Shown: positions 9,155-18,637, counted from the first letter of the stretch. The stretch is DNA of 64,000 nt from Mycobacterium triplex (GCF_000689255.1 NZ_HG964446.1:4093719-4157718), one strand, 5' to 3'. The notes: generated from the letters alone by a model not told the origin. Program-made: numbers and translations.

Positions 9155-10048
9155 CTATTGCGCGTGGCCCGCCAGGTAGTCGGCGACGGGGATCGGTGCC
9201 GATGCCGCATAGCCGATGGGCAGCAACACGTCGCCGGCGGTCGTCACGTAGTAGACGTCCCAGCGATAGAACGTGGCAAACGCGGCGGGATCGGCCCCGA
9301 TCAGCCCGGCGTAATCGTCGACCGCCTGGACGTATTGGTGCGCGTGGTTGTAGCTGTAGATGGCCCGGTCGCGGTCGTTGGCAAAGCCGTTGGCGGCGAG
9401 CATGCGACCGGCCGCCATGATGCTGTCGTGGGGCGAAGCGATGTCACCGCCTTGGCCGTAGGACGCGAACGTCGACGGCAGGAACTGCATGGGGCCCTGC
9501 GCGCCGGCAGTGCTCACCCCGTTGATGCTGCCGAACCGGGTCTCGACCAGGTTGATCGCGGCCAGGTAGTTCCAGCCGACCCCGGACTCGGCCTCCGCCG
9601 CGTGGTAGTAGCCGATCAGCTCGTCGGCCGGAGCCGGCGGGTCGATGCGCCAGGCCGGCACCGTGTCCCGCACTTGCGCCATCGCCTGAAGCTGTCGACG
9701 GGCGTCGACATTGCGGTCGTAGACATCGATCAGGGACGCCGGGATCACCGGTCGGATGGTCGCATCCCATTCCGGATGCCGGCCGATGGCCCGGTAGGCC
9801 GCTTGCTCGCGGTGGGCCGCGACCGCCCGCGCCGCTTCCGGCGTCGACGGGTCGCGCAGCGCGAGTTCGTCGGCGACCAGATCGGCTGCCAGCTGTGCGG
9901 GGTCGGACGCCAGCTGAGGTTGCACGCCGCGGGGCACACTGGGCGCCTCGGCGAACGTCGTCGGTCCGGGCGACGCCGTCGACTGGGGGCAGCCGACGAC
10001 CGTGAGCACGACCATCGCGAGGGCGAGCGGCCCATGTCTACGCTTCAT
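9155..10048 (-). CDS. Lytic transglycosylase, SLT type, probable lipoprotein
   Basis: A 297-residue exported protein. The N-terminus MKRRHGPLALAMVVLTVVGC is a signal peptide ending in a lipobox-like VVGC. The C-terminal half is a goose/SLT-like transglycosylase domain: NYLAAINLVETRFGSINGVS, where the Glu in ETRFG is the expected catalytic acid, followed by TAGAQGPMQFLPSTF and AAGRMLAANG with YNHAHQYVQAV. It should cleave the glycan strands of peptidoglycan outside the membrane to form 1,6-anhydro ends. It is similar in build to M. tuberculosis Rv1230c. The large regulator begins 58 bases downstream on the same strand. Confidence 0.85.
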   Translation of the reverse strand: MKRRHGPLALAMVVLTVVGCPQSTASPGPTTFAEAPSVPRGVQPQLASDPAQLAADLVADELALRDPSTPEAARAVAAHREQAAYRAIGRHPEWDATIRPVIPASLIDVYDRNVDARRQLQAMAQVRDTVPAWRIDPPAPADELIGYYHAAEAESGVGWNYLAAINLVETRFGSINGVSTAGAQGPMQFLPSTFASYGQGGDIASPHDSIMAAGRMLAANGFANDRDRAIYSYNHAHQYVQAVDDYAGLIGADPAAFATFYRWDVYYVTTAGDVLLPIGYAASAPIPVADYLAGHAQ

Positions 10049-10131
10049 CGCGTCCTTGACTCTTGCGGTTGTTTGGCCCGCACCGAGTCTTTCGCATCGG
10101 ACGGCTGGACTTCAATGATTGGATTCGGCTG

Positions 10132-10314
10132 CTACCGGCCGGGCAAGCAGATGGGCGCTCCGTTGCAGGTGTTCGCCGGTGAGGGATCGCCCTCGATGAC
10201 TCCGGTCCGCACCTGAACGCCGCCCGCGGTTCCCCGCTCACCGACGGTGCCGGCGTCTAACCCGGCCAGCGCCACGGACCCCGACAGCAGTGCCGCGGCC
10301 ACGATTCGCTTCAT
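10132..10314 (-). CDS. Small secreted protein, paralogue of 20092-20433
   Basis: A 60-residue precursor from ATG 10314. It has a basic start and hydrophobic stretch (MKRIVAAALLSGSVALAGLD), then a short mature part with two cysteines ending in EGDPSPANTCNGAPICLPGR. The frame continues upstream but the signal peptide fixes this start. The motif EGDP-x3-NTC-x-GA-x-I recurs in the 113-residue secreted protein at 20092-20433, so the two are related. The function is unknown; the two Cys could form one disulfide outside the cell. Confidence 0.7.
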   Translation of the reverse strand: MKRIVAAALLSGSVALAGLDAGTVGERGTAGGVQVRTGVIEGDPSPANTCNGAPICLPGR

Positions 10315-10576
10315 GTCTTGTGCTCCCGATCGAGGGGCCGAAGGGTTCGCTACCAGTTGGGGGCAGGCTGCGGCCACCCGTCCGATTTTCCCTGTACAGG
10401 GGCCAGAAGGATAGCGCCAAACCTGATGCGGAGGGTCGCGATCGTCGGTTGCTCGTGCCCGAGATGGGTAGTCGTCGGGCGTCTGAACCTCTGCGACCGG
10501 CCGCGGTTCGTTTTTCGACTCATGCCCGGCGCGCAATGGCTCGTCCGGCGACCGCTTGCATCCCTAGCCTCGAGGC

Positions 10577-11128
10577 ATGCATGAAGACGGAGTGTTAACC
10601 AGCACCGGCTCGACCTTCGATGACGCCGTCGCGATCATGCGGAACTATCGCACCTGTGAGTTCACCACGGTGTTCCGCGATGGTGTACCGCAGACGTGGC
10701 CGGTCAGCGCGCTGCTGTTGCGGGACGGACGATTCTTGATCTGCACCAGCATCGGATTTCCGCAGAAGGTCTTCAACATCCGACGCAATCCCAAAGTGAG
10801 CCTGCTGTTTTCGGAGCCGACCGGTAGCGGATCCGACCGGACGGGTGCCGTCTTGATCTGCGGCGGCGCGGTGACCGAGGACCGGGTGATCGCCGACATG
10901 ACATCGTCATCAGACCTGGCGGCCTTGTGCCAAACGGTGATCGAGCGACAACCGGCGAGCAAGTTCATGAGCTCATTCCTCGGGCGCCGCCTGTTTCCCT
11001 CTTACTACTGGCGGATCGCGATATATGTAACGCCGATACATGGATTCTATTGGCAGACACGAAATTTCACGAAAGAACCGCAATCGCTCGACCTGAAGGA
11101 GCTTCGCCGTGTGGCAGCTGGCAAGTGA
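10577..11128 (+). CDS. Pyridoxamine 5'-phosphate oxidase-fold protein (flavin/F420-binding type)
   Basis: A 183-residue protein with the split beta-barrel of the PNPOx/FDOR superfamily: TCEFTTVFRDGVPQTWPVSALLLRDGRFLICTSIGFPQKVFNIRRNPKVSLLFSEP spans roughly residues 25-80. This is the cofactor-binding core used for FMN, F420 or haem in mycobacterial homologues. It is probably a cytosolic redox or cofactor-binding enzyme. It overlaps the next gene by 20 bases, and an LLM-type F420 oxidoreductase follows, which fits a small F420-related operon. Confidence 0.75.
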   Translation: MHEDGVLTSTGSTFDDAVAIMRNYRTCEFTTVFRDGVPQTWPVSALLLRDGRFLICTSIGFPQKVFNIRRNPKVSLLFSEPTGSGSDRTGAVLICGGAVTEDRVIADMTSSSDLAALCQTVIERQPASKFMSSFLGRRLFPSYYWRIAIYVTPIHGFYWQTRNFTKEPQSLDLKELRRVAAGK

Positions 11129-11564
11129 GTCGCTGAGCGACTTTCCCGAAATAGTTGTCACGGCGGTCGGTATCGATGGCCACCCGGTCAGCGTGCGACA
11201 GCATGCGCCGCGCTACGACGCACACACCGGTGAAATGCCGGTGGTAATACCGGCCTCCCTGGCCCCGGCGGCCGGGCCCGCGAACGTGCTCGCCCACTCC
11301 CACGACGAGAACCTCTGGAACCTACGAATCGTCCGGATCAAAGGGCGCCTAGAACGGCGCGACGGAGGCTGGACGTTTGTCAGCACCTCGTTCACGCCGC
11401 CCTCGCCGGCCGGGTTCAAATCGAGATGGCAGATGGTCAAGGCCATGCGGCGCAGCTCATCTCGTTACCTCGCCGCGCGGGGACTGAGGCGCCCCAAAGT
11501 GAATTGGACGATCATCAAGAGCATGCAACACCAGGCGCAACTGAACCGACTGCGGGGCACGTAG
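11109..11564 (+). CDS. Conserved hypothetical protein, FDOR/PNPOx-operon partner
   Basis: A 151-residue protein starting with GTG 11109 inside the end of the upstream PNPOx gene (20-base overlap in another frame), which suggests translational coupling. I do not recognise a named family. The middle (ANVLAHSHDENLWNLRIVRIKGRLERRDGGWTFVS) looks like strands of a small beta-barrel. The C-terminus is basic and helical (KSRWQMVKAMRRSSSRYLAARGLRRPKVNW). There is no signal peptide or membrane segment. Position suggests it works with the neighbouring oxidoreductases. Confidence 0.65.
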   Translation: MWQLASESLSDFPEIVVTAVGIDGHPVSVRQHAPRYDAHTGEMPVVIPASLAPAAGPANVLAHSHDENLWNLRIVRIKGRLERRDGGWTFVSTSFTPPSPAGFKSRWQMVKAMRRSSSRYLAARGLRRPKVNWTIIKSMQHQAQLNRLRGT

Positions 11565-11585
11565 TTTGACGCCGACGGGATCTGC

Positions 11586-12413
11586 ATGAATAGCAAACCG
11601 CTGCGCTTTGGCGCGGTCCTATGCACACGGGGTTCGGTCACACACCTGGTCGACCAGGCGCGCCTGGCGGCGGAAAGCGGCTGTGATGTCGTACTTTTGC
11701 CCGACCACCTCGGCTACAGCGCGCCCCTTCCGTCCCTGGTGGCCGTCGCCACCGCGGTTCCTTCGGTGCGGGTAGGCACCTGTGTGCTCAATGCCGCCTT
11801 CTACCCGGCCGCCCTGTTGGCCCGCGACGTGGCGGCGGTGGACTCGGCAACCGGCGGCCGCCTCGAGATCGGGCTGGGCGCCGGCTACGTTGCCGAGGAA
11901 TTCGCCATGGCAGGCCTTCGCTTCCCGACGCCGGCACAGCGCTTGCGCATGGTTGCCGAACACCTCACGCGGATCCGGGCGGCCTTCGCCGATCCGGACT
12001 ACTCCCCTACGCCGGTCCAACCCGCCCCGCCGATCATGATCGGCGGGGCGGGCGACAAAATGCTGGCACTGGCCGCCGCGCATGCCGACATAATCTCGGT
12101 GCTGACCTTTGGCCCCGAAAGCGGACTCGTGCAACGCGTTCAGTACGTCAAGGAGCGCGCCGGCGCGCGCTTGGATCAGATCGAACTGTCGTTCCCCTTC
12201 GGCCAGTTGGCCATCGACGATCCCACCGACGTGCCCGAGTCGCAACTCCATTCGATGGCGACGGTGTTGGACGGTCCCGTCGAGGCGGCGGCCGAGCGCA
12301 TCGCGCGCATGCGACACGAACTGGGAATCAGCTACTTCACGTTTTCCATCGGCGAGGGCCGTGGTGTCAAATGGCCCACTCTCGAGAAACTGATCGACCG
12401 AGTCAGGGGATAG
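11586..12413 (+). CDS. LLM-class (F420-dependent type) oxidoreductase
   Basis: A 275-residue luciferase-like monooxygenase-fold enzyme. It shows the TIM-barrel pattern of the MSMEG_2516-type F420 family: LRFGAVLCTRGSVTHLVDQARLAAESGCDVVLLPDHLGY, SVRVGTCVLNAAFYPAALLARDVAAVDSATGGRLEIGLGAGYV, then PPIMIGGAGDKMLALAAAHADI. It likely uses reduced coenzyme F420 for hydride transfer to an unknown substrate in the cytosol. It begins 21 bases after the preceding gene and is probably co-transcribed with the PNPOx-fold gene. Confidence 0.85.
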   Translation: MNSKPLRFGAVLCTRGSVTHLVDQARLAAESGCDVVLLPDHLGYSAPLPSLVAVATAVPSVRVGTCVLNAAFYPAALLARDVAAVDSATGGRLEIGLGAGYVAEEFAMAGLRFPTPAQRLRMVAEHLTRIRAAFADPDYSPTPVQPAPPIMIGGAGDKMLALAAAHADIISVLTFGPESGLVQRVQYVKERAGARLDQIELSFPFGQLAIDDPTDVPESQLHSMATVLDGPVEAAAERIARMRHELGISYFTFSIGEGRGVKWPTLEKLIDRVRG

Positions 12414-13424
12414 TCACGCACTGCGCTGGAATGCGCTGCGGCGCAACGTCTCTACGGGAGTCTCGCGGTAACGGGCGGCGTGCGCGGCGGCGAACCGGCC
12501 CAGGTGGGTGAAGCCCCAGCGGTGTGCCACCGAGGCGACGGTGGTCATCGATGGATCGGACTCCAGCAGTGTTCGGTGTGCGCGGTGCAGCCGGACCTCG
12601 CGCACATACGCCATCGGCGAGACGCCGAGATAGCGCCGGAAACCGAGTTGTAGCGAACGGACACTGACGCAACTGCGGGCGGCGATCAGGGACAACGTCA
12701 GCGGCAAATGCGCGTTCTCCTCGATGATTTCGACCGCATTGCGAATGGCGCGGGGTGCGGCCAGCCCTTTGCCTTCGGTGAGTGCATCACGGAGCGAATG
12801 GTCGGCGGCCAGTAAAAATCCGCGCACCAGGCTGTCGACGAACGGTAACCCGACGAGAGGCCGATTGAGCAGGCTGTCGGCGCGGAAAAGCTGCTCGTGC
12901 AGCAACGCCACCATCTTGAACCAGCTTTGTGTCGCCGCCGCCGTCGTCGCCATCATCGGTGTGAAGTCGACCGGCGACGTCACCTGTCGACCGAGCGCAT
13001 CGCTGAGCGCATCACTGACGGCCCAGCGATCCATGAGCAAGGTGAGCACTCGGGCGCCGGCTCCCCATCGCGCCTCGGTCATACCGCCCGGGGCGGCCAC
13101 GACGGCATTGCCCAGAACGGGACGCAGCGACACTCCCGCATGTACGCATTCCATGCGCCCCGACACCAACACCAGCACCCGGAACGCATCGCACAATTCG
13201 GCGCGAACCGTCGACACGTCGGAGTCGAAAAAGACTTCGGCCACCGCGATCGGCCCGATCCGGGCTACCCGATGGGTGAGTAGGAATTCCTCGGGATCGG
13301 TCAGCAGATCGAGGTGAGGTTTGTGGCAGCAGCACAGGGACCAGTCGTCGAAATTCTCGGGTCGCGTCCAAACGCGCAAATCCGATTTGTCCGTCGATCG
13401 GTTCGTCAGTCGGTCGGGCTTCAT
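12414..13424 (-). CDS. AraC-family transcriptional regulator
   Basis: A 336-residue protein from ATG 13424 (MKPDRLTNRSTDK). The frame is open further upstream, but that part lies antisense to the lacI-type gene and is not credible. The N-terminal 200 residues form a ligand/cupin-like domain with little similarity I can name. The C-terminal about 110 residues are a double helix-turn-helix of the AraC type (LTLSLIAARSCVSVRSLQLGFRRYLGVSPMAYVREVRLHRAH then TTVASVAHRWGFTHLGRFAAAH). It ends convergent with the LLM oxidoreductase gene and is divergent from the lacI-type gene, with a 213-base shared promoter region. Confidence 0.85.
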   Translation of the reverse strand: MKPDRLTNRSTDKSDLRVWTRPENFDDWSLCCCHKPHLDLLTDPEEFLLTHRVARIGPIAVAEVFFDSDVSTVRAELCDAFRVLVLVSGRMECVHAGVSLRPVLGNAVVAAPGGMTEARWGAGARVLTLLMDRWAVSDALSDALGRQVTSPVDFTPMMATTAAATQSWFKMVALLHEQLFRADSLLNRPLVGLPFVDSLVRGFLLAADHSLRDALTEGKGLAAPRAIRNAVEIIEENAHLPLTLSLIAARSCVSVRSLQLGFRRYLGVSPMAYVREVRLHRAHRTLLESDPSMTTVASVAHRWGFTHLGRFAAAHAARYRETPVETLRRSAFQRSA

Positions 13425-13637
13425 CACCACCCCGCGCACACCCCCAAGCACTGGATACCGACCACAGTAACTTTTCCCGCTTTGCTCTGGTAGCAGGCTG
13501 GTGGCGGTTGTGCGTTGTGCGGACAGGCCGACGCGCATTTCGGCTATGGGCGCCGTACCGGATTCCGGGAGCGTGCGTCGACTCCAAGTAATCTGAGTCG
13601 TCAAACGAGACGGCTGCGCTGGGAGGTCGATCTGAGC

Positions 13638-14603
13638 GTGAAGGGCAGGCCCACCAAGGCCGACGTCGCACGCCTGGCGAACGTCTCGACCGCGACGGTC
13701 AGCTACGTGCTGAACAACTCTGTCGGACGCACCATCTCGGCGCAAACACGTGCCGCGGTGCACACTGCCGCCGCCGAATTGGGGTATCGGCCCAACCTTG
13801 CCGCGCGCAATCTCGCCCGCGGGAAAAGCGGTGTGATCTTGTACATCGTGCCGCAGCTCGCCGGCGGTGAGATGCCGATGCAGGTGGGCACGCACATGAC
13901 CACCGAGTTGACCCGCCGCGGCATCATGCAGGTTCAGCTCTTCGAGACCGAGCACGACGACGCCGTCGCCGACGCCATCAACCACCTCCAGCCGATCGCG
14001 GTGACGAGCCTGTTTCCCTTGGGCCGCAAGGCTTCTGGTGCCGTCAAGGACGCGGCCATCCCCCACATCTGCGTGCACACCCTGCCGGGGCTCGGGGACC
14101 CGCAGTATTCGGTCGGGCAGATGCGCGTCGACCATCTCGTCTCGCGGGGTCATCGCAATCTGGCGTTTGCGTACTCCGGCGATCGTCGGTGGCGGGCACT
14201 TGGCGACTACTGGATCGACGGCGTCCGACGCGCCGCCGACCAGCAGGGCCTGCCCGACGTCGTCGTGCGGGCAGTGACGCCGGACGACAGCGCCGCGGTG
14301 GTCCGCGAATTGCACGCGGCCGGCGTCACCGCGGTCTGCGCCCAGAGCGACGAGGTGGCCTTCGTGGTGCTCGACGGCATCCGGCGCGCCGGCCTGCGCT
14401 GCCCGGACGATCTCGCGGTCATGGGTGTGGATGCCACGGCCCTGTCCCGCTTCAGCGTCCCGGCGCTGACGACGGTGGAGTTCGACCGCACGGCGATCGC
14501 CGAGGTGGCACTGTCAGCGGTGTTGGCAGAGCTCGGGGTTGCCGACGACCCCGGTCCGGCTGCCCGCGACATCGCGACGCTGATCACCCGCGAGTCCACT
14601 TAA
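13638..14603 (+). CDS. LacI-family transcriptional regulator
   Basis: A 321-residue repressor from GTG 13638, preceded by GGGAGG 11 bases upstream. It begins with the LacI DNA-binding domain (KGRPTKADVARLANVSTATVSYVLNNS ... RAAVHTAAAELGYRPNLAARNLA), followed by a periplasmic-binding-protein-like ligand domain. The regulated unit is probably the aldehyde dehydrogenase gene 116 bases downstream on the same strand, or the divergent araC-type gene. The effector is unknown. Confidence 0.88.
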   Translation: MKGRPTKADVARLANVSTATVSYVLNNSVGRTISAQTRAAVHTAAAELGYRPNLAARNLARGKSGVILYIVPQLAGGEMPMQVGTHMTTELTRRGIMQVQLFETEHDDAVADAINHLQPIAVTSLFPLGRKASGAVKDAAIPHICVHTLPGLGDPQYSVGQMRVDHLVSRGHRNLAFAYSGDRRWRALGDYWIDGVRRAADQQGLPDVVVRAVTPDDSAAVVRELHAAGVTAVCAQSDEVAFVVLDGIRRAGLRCPDDLAVMGVDATALSRFSVPALTTVEFDRTAIAEVALSAVLAELGVADDPGPAARDIATLITREST

Positions 14604-14719
14604 GCCGTACGCCCCACGCACTGGACACTCGCTAGTTACGCGCGTAACCTCTGTCGGGCAACGGCGCCATCTCGCGAGCGGAGCGGCTCTTGAAGGATGA
14701 AGGACAAGGATGAAGGACA

Positions 14720-16126
14720 TTGACTGACACGATTGCGGTCTTCAACCCGTCGACCGAGGAGCAGATCGCCGAGGTTCCCGATTCCGACCAGGCGGCCGTC
14801 GACGCGGCCGTGGCTCGCGCGCGGGAAACCTTCGAGTCGGGCGTCTGGCGCAAGGCCCCCGCGTCGCACCGCGCGAACGTGCTGTTCCGCGCCGCGCGCA
14901 TCATCGAGGAACGCACCGAAGAGCTGGCAAAGCTCGAGGGCCAGGACAACGGCATGAACCTGACGGCCGCCAAGCACATCATCCCGGTGTCGGTCGACAT
15001 GCTGAAGTACTACGCCGGCTGGGTCGGCAAGATCCACGGCGAATCGGCCAACCTGGTGTCCGACGGCCTGCTCGGCACCTGGGAGACCTACCACACGTTC
15101 ACGCAGCTCGAGCCGGTCGGCGTCGTCGGCCTGATCATCCCGTGGAACGGGCCCTTCTTCGTCGCGATGCTGAAGGTCGCGCCGGCGCTCGCCGCCGGGT
15201 GCAGCGCGGTTTTGAAGCCCGCCGAGGAGACGCCGCTGACGGCGCTGAAGCTCGAGGAGATCTTCCGCGAGGCGGGCCTGCCCGACGGCGTGCTGAACGT
15301 CATCACCGGCTACGGCGAGACCACGGGCGCGGCCATGACCGCGCATCCGGGCATCGACAAGATCTCGTTCACCGGGTCGACGGAGGTCGGCCGGCTGATC
15401 GTGAAGGCGGCCGCGGGCAACCTCAAGCGCCTGACGCTCGAGCTGGGCGGCAAGTCACCGCTGATCATGTTCGACGACGCCAACCTGGACAAGGCGATCA
15501 TGGGCGCGGGCATGGGCCTGCTCGCCGGCTCGGGGCAGAACTGTTCGTGCACCTCGCGGATGTATGTCCAGCGCGGCATCTACGACCAGGTCGTCGAAGG
15601 CCTCGCGGGCTTTGCCCAGATGCTGCCGATGGGCGGCAGCGAGGATCCCGATTCCGTGCTCGGGCCGCTGATCAGCGACAAGCAGCGCAAGCGGGTGGAA
15701 GGCATCGTGAACGACGGCGTGGCCGGCGGCGCGCAGGTGATCACCGGCGGCAAGCCGATGGACCGCAAGGGCTATTTCTACGAGGCGACGATCATCACCA
15801 ACACCACGCCCGACATGCGGCTGATCAAGGAGGAGATCTTCGGGCCGGTCGGCTGTGTGATCCCGTTCGACGACGAGGACGAGGTGATCGCCGCGGCGAA
15901 CGACACACATTACGGGCTCGCCGGTTCCATCTGGACCGAGAACCTCTCGCGCGCCCACCGCATGGCGAATGAGCTTCGCGCAGGCCAGGTTTGGGTGAAC
16001 TCCTCGCTCGCGGCAGACCCGTCGATGCCGATCTGCGGCCACAAGCAGTCGGGTTGGGGCGGCGAGCGTGGGCGCAAGGGTATCGAGGCCTACTTCAACA
16101 CCAAGGCCGTCTACATCGGCCTGTGA
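14720..16126 (+). CDS. NAD(P)-dependent aldehyde dehydrogenase
   Basis: A 468-residue member of the aldehyde dehydrogenase superfamily. Start: TTG 14720 (then TDTIAVFNP) with AAGGA 9 bases before it; nearby ATGs are in other frames. Visible features are cofactor-binding IPWNGPFFVAMLKVAPALAAGCSAVLKPAEETPL, FTGSTEVGRLI, the general base Glu in LELGGKSP (about 241) and the nucleophile Cys about 275 in GSGQNCSC. It oxidises an aldehyde to the acid with NAD(P)+. It sits behind the lacI-type gene, which suggests induction by a specific carbon source. The exact aldehyde is not known. Confidence 0.9.
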   Translation: MTDTIAVFNPSTEEQIAEVPDSDQAAVDAAVARARETFESGVWRKAPASHRANVLFRAARIIEERTEELAKLEGQDNGMNLTAAKHIIPVSVDMLKYYAGWVGKIHGESANLVSDGLLGTWETYHTFTQLEPVGVVGLIIPWNGPFFVAMLKVAPALAAGCSAVLKPAEETPLTALKLEEIFREAGLPDGVLNVITGYGETTGAAMTAHPGIDKISFTGSTEVGRLIVKAAAGNLKRLTLELGGKSPLIMFDDANLDKAIMGAGMGLLAGSGQNCSCTSRMYVQRGIYDQVVEGLAGFAQMLPMGGSEDPDSVLGPLISDKQRKRVEGIVNDGVAGGAQVITGGKPMDRKGYFYEATIITNTTPDMRLIKEEIFGPVGCVIPFDDEDEVIAAANDTHYGLAGSIWTENLSRAHRMANELRAGQVWVNSSLAADPSMPICGHKQSGWGGERGRKGIEAYFNTKAVYIGL

Positions 16127-16132
16127 CTCCCT

Positions 16133-16192
16133 CGCGAGCGTAACGCCAGGGTGGAATTCGGGCTGATTTTTCCGCGCGGCGTTACGCTCGCG
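16133..16192. repeat. 60-bp intergenic inverted repeat (copy 1), possible bidirectional terminator
   Basis: Perfect 15-bp inverted arms CGCGAGCGTAACGCC (16133-16147) and GGCGTTACGCTCGCG (16178-16192) enclose a 30-base centre. It lies between the convergent aldehyde dehydrogenase and esterase genes. The same element with the same arms occurs at 57644-57703, also between convergent genes. Confidence 0.85.
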
Positions 16193-16205
16193 GCAGCTCG
16201 ACGCC

Positions 16206-17262
16206 TTAGGCGACGCTCTTGGCGAAGCCGCTGAGATCGCGGATGCTGGCCGCGAAAACCTCGGGCATCGCGCCCGCGAATATCAGATCGCCCCCGTGAC
16301 AGGTGCCCGCGACCAACCGGCCCGCGGTGGGTACACCCGCGCGCACCAGACGGCGGTAGTAGTCGAGTCCTTCGTCGCGCAACGGGTCGATTTCGTTCAC
16401 CGAAATCACATGTGGTGGAAGGCCTTTGAGATCCTCGCCGGTCGCGACGCCGGCAAAACAAGTCGGATCGTCCGAGTTCTGCTTGCCGGGGTCGTAGAGC
16501 GATCCCAGCAGCTCCAACTGCTGAAGGCTGATGAAGTAGCCGTCGCATTCCCGCAGTGAAGGCAACTCATCGGGCGCATCATGCCACCGGTTGGAGATGT
16601 ACGGGCACTGCGCATAGCAGCCCGCGATTTCGTCCAGCCACCCTTCGCGTTTGGCCTTGTGCGCCACGGTCAGGGTGAGATTGCCTCCGCCGGACTCTCC
16701 CGCGACGACCAGGTGGCTGACGCCGAGTTCCGCGCGATGCGATGCAACCCAACGGACACCGGCCGCGCAGTCGTTCAATCCGGCAGGAAACGGGTGCGGG
16801 CCGAGTTTTCCGCCGGAGTTGCGAAACTCGACGCCGACGACGACAAGGCCGGTACCCGCGATGTGCTCGCGCAGCCGCCGGTAGGTTACGTCGGCAGCGC
16901 TGGCGATGGCCATGCCGCCACCGTGCAGATGCACCACGGCAGGCAACGGGCCATCCGCATCGGGGCGGCTGACGTACAGCGTCACATCGTTGCCGTCTTC
17001 GCCGGTGATCGTCGTCGCCGTAGTGGTCACACCGTTGGCGTCCGGAACACCCGCCGCAAAGATGCCGAGCACGGCGCCCATCCCCTCCTCGGCCATCGCG
17101 GCATATGCCAGCCGTTCCTCAAGGGGCGCATCGCTTTGTCAGTGCCACCGTCGGCGCATTGCTGTCGAGACCTAGCGGCGCAAGAGCTTCGACCATGCGC
17201 GGGTCGGCCCGAGGGTCGGTTCGCAGACAACGGTCCGGATCGGCAAGACGACCATTGGCCAT
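16206..17262 (-). pseudogene. HSL-family alpha/beta hydrolase (esterase/lipase) with a one-base frameshift
   Basis: From ATG 17096 to the stop there are 296 residues with the whole catalytic core: oxyanion HLHGGGMA, nucleophile elbow VAGESGGGN, acid in NEIDPLRDEG and the catalytic His in GTCHGGD. The family's N-terminus (ANGRLADPDRCLRTDPRADPRMVEALAPLGL) is present upstream from ATG 17262 but in another frame. Removing one base from the TTT at 17135-17137 joins the parts as VALTSDAPLEERLAYAAMAEEG. So either the gene is frameshifted, translation begins at the internal ATG 17096, or this base is an assembly error. The core residues are intact and activity is possible if the short form folds. Confidence 0.7.
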
Positions 17263-17368
17263 TTTCGCGACTCTACTCCTCGCCTGCCGCGGCGCCGCCA
17301 GACCGAAATGCTCGCGGCGAGCGAAACACTGGGCTGCAGCCGCCCGGGCTGGCATCGTGACGATTCGT

Positions 17369-17439
17369 GCGGGTGTGGCTGAGCGGCTAGGCAGCGGCCT
17401 GCAAAGCCGTACACACGGGTTCGAATCCCGTCACTCGCT
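17369..17439 (+). tRNA. tRNA-Cys (anticodon GCA)
   Basis: A 71-base cloverleaf: acceptor GCGGGTG pairs with CACTCGC (one G-U), anticodon loop CTGCAAA gives anticodon GCA, T-arm ACGGG TTCGAAT CCCGT. CCA is not encoded. The 3' end lies one base before the stop codon of the convergent MDR gene. Confidence 0.95.
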
Positions 17440-18582
17440 CTAGGTGGCGTGCGGGGTCACCAAGAATTTCTCGCCGGTCGCGCGCTTGAGGTATTCGTTG
17501 AACGCGTCGGGCTGAAGCATTCCGGCCAGTGACACCTCCCGGGTGTAGTTGCTGGCGAACGTCGTGGTGAGTTCGGCGGCCACCCGAGCGCGCAAGCGTG
17601 CCAGGGTCTCGGCGCCGGCGTTCTGAATGAAGTAGGTGAGCAGCCAGCCGCCGATGCCCCAGGCCATGCCGAAGTTCCTGGTGAGCACCGTGGGGCTGGT
17701 GTCCAGTCCGCCGTAGAGGTACACCTGCTTATGCGTCGTCGAGCCGTAGCGCGAGTACTCCGCCGCGGTCGCGCTTGCCGCCTTCTCCATGCCGTTGAGG
17801 ATCTGGCTGGCCAGCGTTCCACCACCCGTGGCGTCGAAGGCAAGCGTCGCGGATGTCTGTTTGAGCGCCTCGACGAGGTCGGCCGGGAACGACGGTGAGG
17901 TCGAATTCAGCACATGGGTCGCGCCGAGCGAGCGCAGCAGTTCCTCTTGCTCGGGCTTGCGGACGATGTTGACCAGCGGTATGCCGTCCTTCCGGCAGAG
18001 CTTGACCAGCATTTGACCCAGGTTGGATGCCGCGGCGGTATGCACGAGGCCCGAATGCCCTTCGCGGCGCATGGTTTCCGTCATACCCAGTGCCGTCATC
18101 GGGTTGACGAACGACGACGCTCCATCGCGCGCCGTGGCTCCGTCCGGCAGGACCAGACATGCCGACGCGTCGACCGCGCGGTATTGCGAATACATCGCGC
18201 CGCCCACGATCGCCACGGTCTTGCCGACGAGGGCCTGGGCCGCGTCCGAGGACCCCGCGGCCACCACGATGCCCGCGCCTTCATTGCCCACCGGAAGCGA
18301 CTTGTCCAGTCGTGCCGACAGCGCCGCGAGGGTGCCCTCCCCGAGGGGGGCGGTGACGACGGGGCGTTCGGCCGTGCCGGCGACCGTCGCCTTGGTCATG
18401 TCGGCACCGGGAACGAGCAAACCCAAATCCGACGGGTTGATCGGCGAGGCTTCCACTCGCACCAGCACCTCACCGGGACCGGGAGTCGGAACCGGGACCT
18501 CCTGCAGCGAGAGTTCCAGCGTGCCATCGGATGTCGCCAGCGAACGCAGCTCCAGTGCTGCAGCGGGCAAATCTGCGGTCAT
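17440..18582 (-). CDS. Zinc-type alcohol dehydrogenase-like / quinone oxidoreductase (MDR family)
   Basis: A 380-residue medium-chain reductase. N-terminal GroES-like domain: VPVPTPGPGEVLVRVEASPINPSDLGLLV and SLPVGNEGAGIVVAAG. The Rossmann part is HTAAASNLGQMLVKLCRKDGIPLVNIVRKPEQEELLRSLGATHVLNS, which includes the NADPH-type pattern. The Cys/His ligands of catalytic zinc are absent, so it is of the zinc-free reductase type. It probably reduces a quinone or activated double bond with NADPH. The stop codon directly abuts the 3' end of tRNA-Cys on the other strand. Confidence 0.85.
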   Translation of the reverse strand: MTADLPAAALELRSLATSDGTLELSLQEVPVPTPGPGEVLVRVEASPINPSDLGLLVPGADMTKATVAGTAERPVVTAPLGEGTLAALSARLDKSLPVGNEGAGIVVAAGSSDAAQALVGKTVAIVGGAMYSQYRAVDASACLVLPDGATARDGASSFVNPMTALGMTETMRREGHSGLVHTAAASNLGQMLVKLCRKDGIPLVNIVRKPEQEELLRSLGATHVLNSTSPSFPADLVEALKQTSATLAFDATGGGTLASQILNGMEKAASATAAEYSRYGSTTHKQVYLYGGLDTSPTVLTRNFGMAWGIGGWLLTYFIQNAGAETLARLRARVAAELTTTFASNYTREVSLAGMLQPDAFNEYLKRATGEKFLVTPHAT

Positions 18583-18637
18583 GGGCGGTGCCTCGTTTCC
18601 GTCGTGGGTGGCCTTGGGGTGTCAACGCTTGAGGGGG

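Noticed and set aside
13425..14315. Upstream extension of the AraC-type gene
   Set aside because: Would run antisense through the LacI-type gene; the conserved protein begins at ATG 13424.
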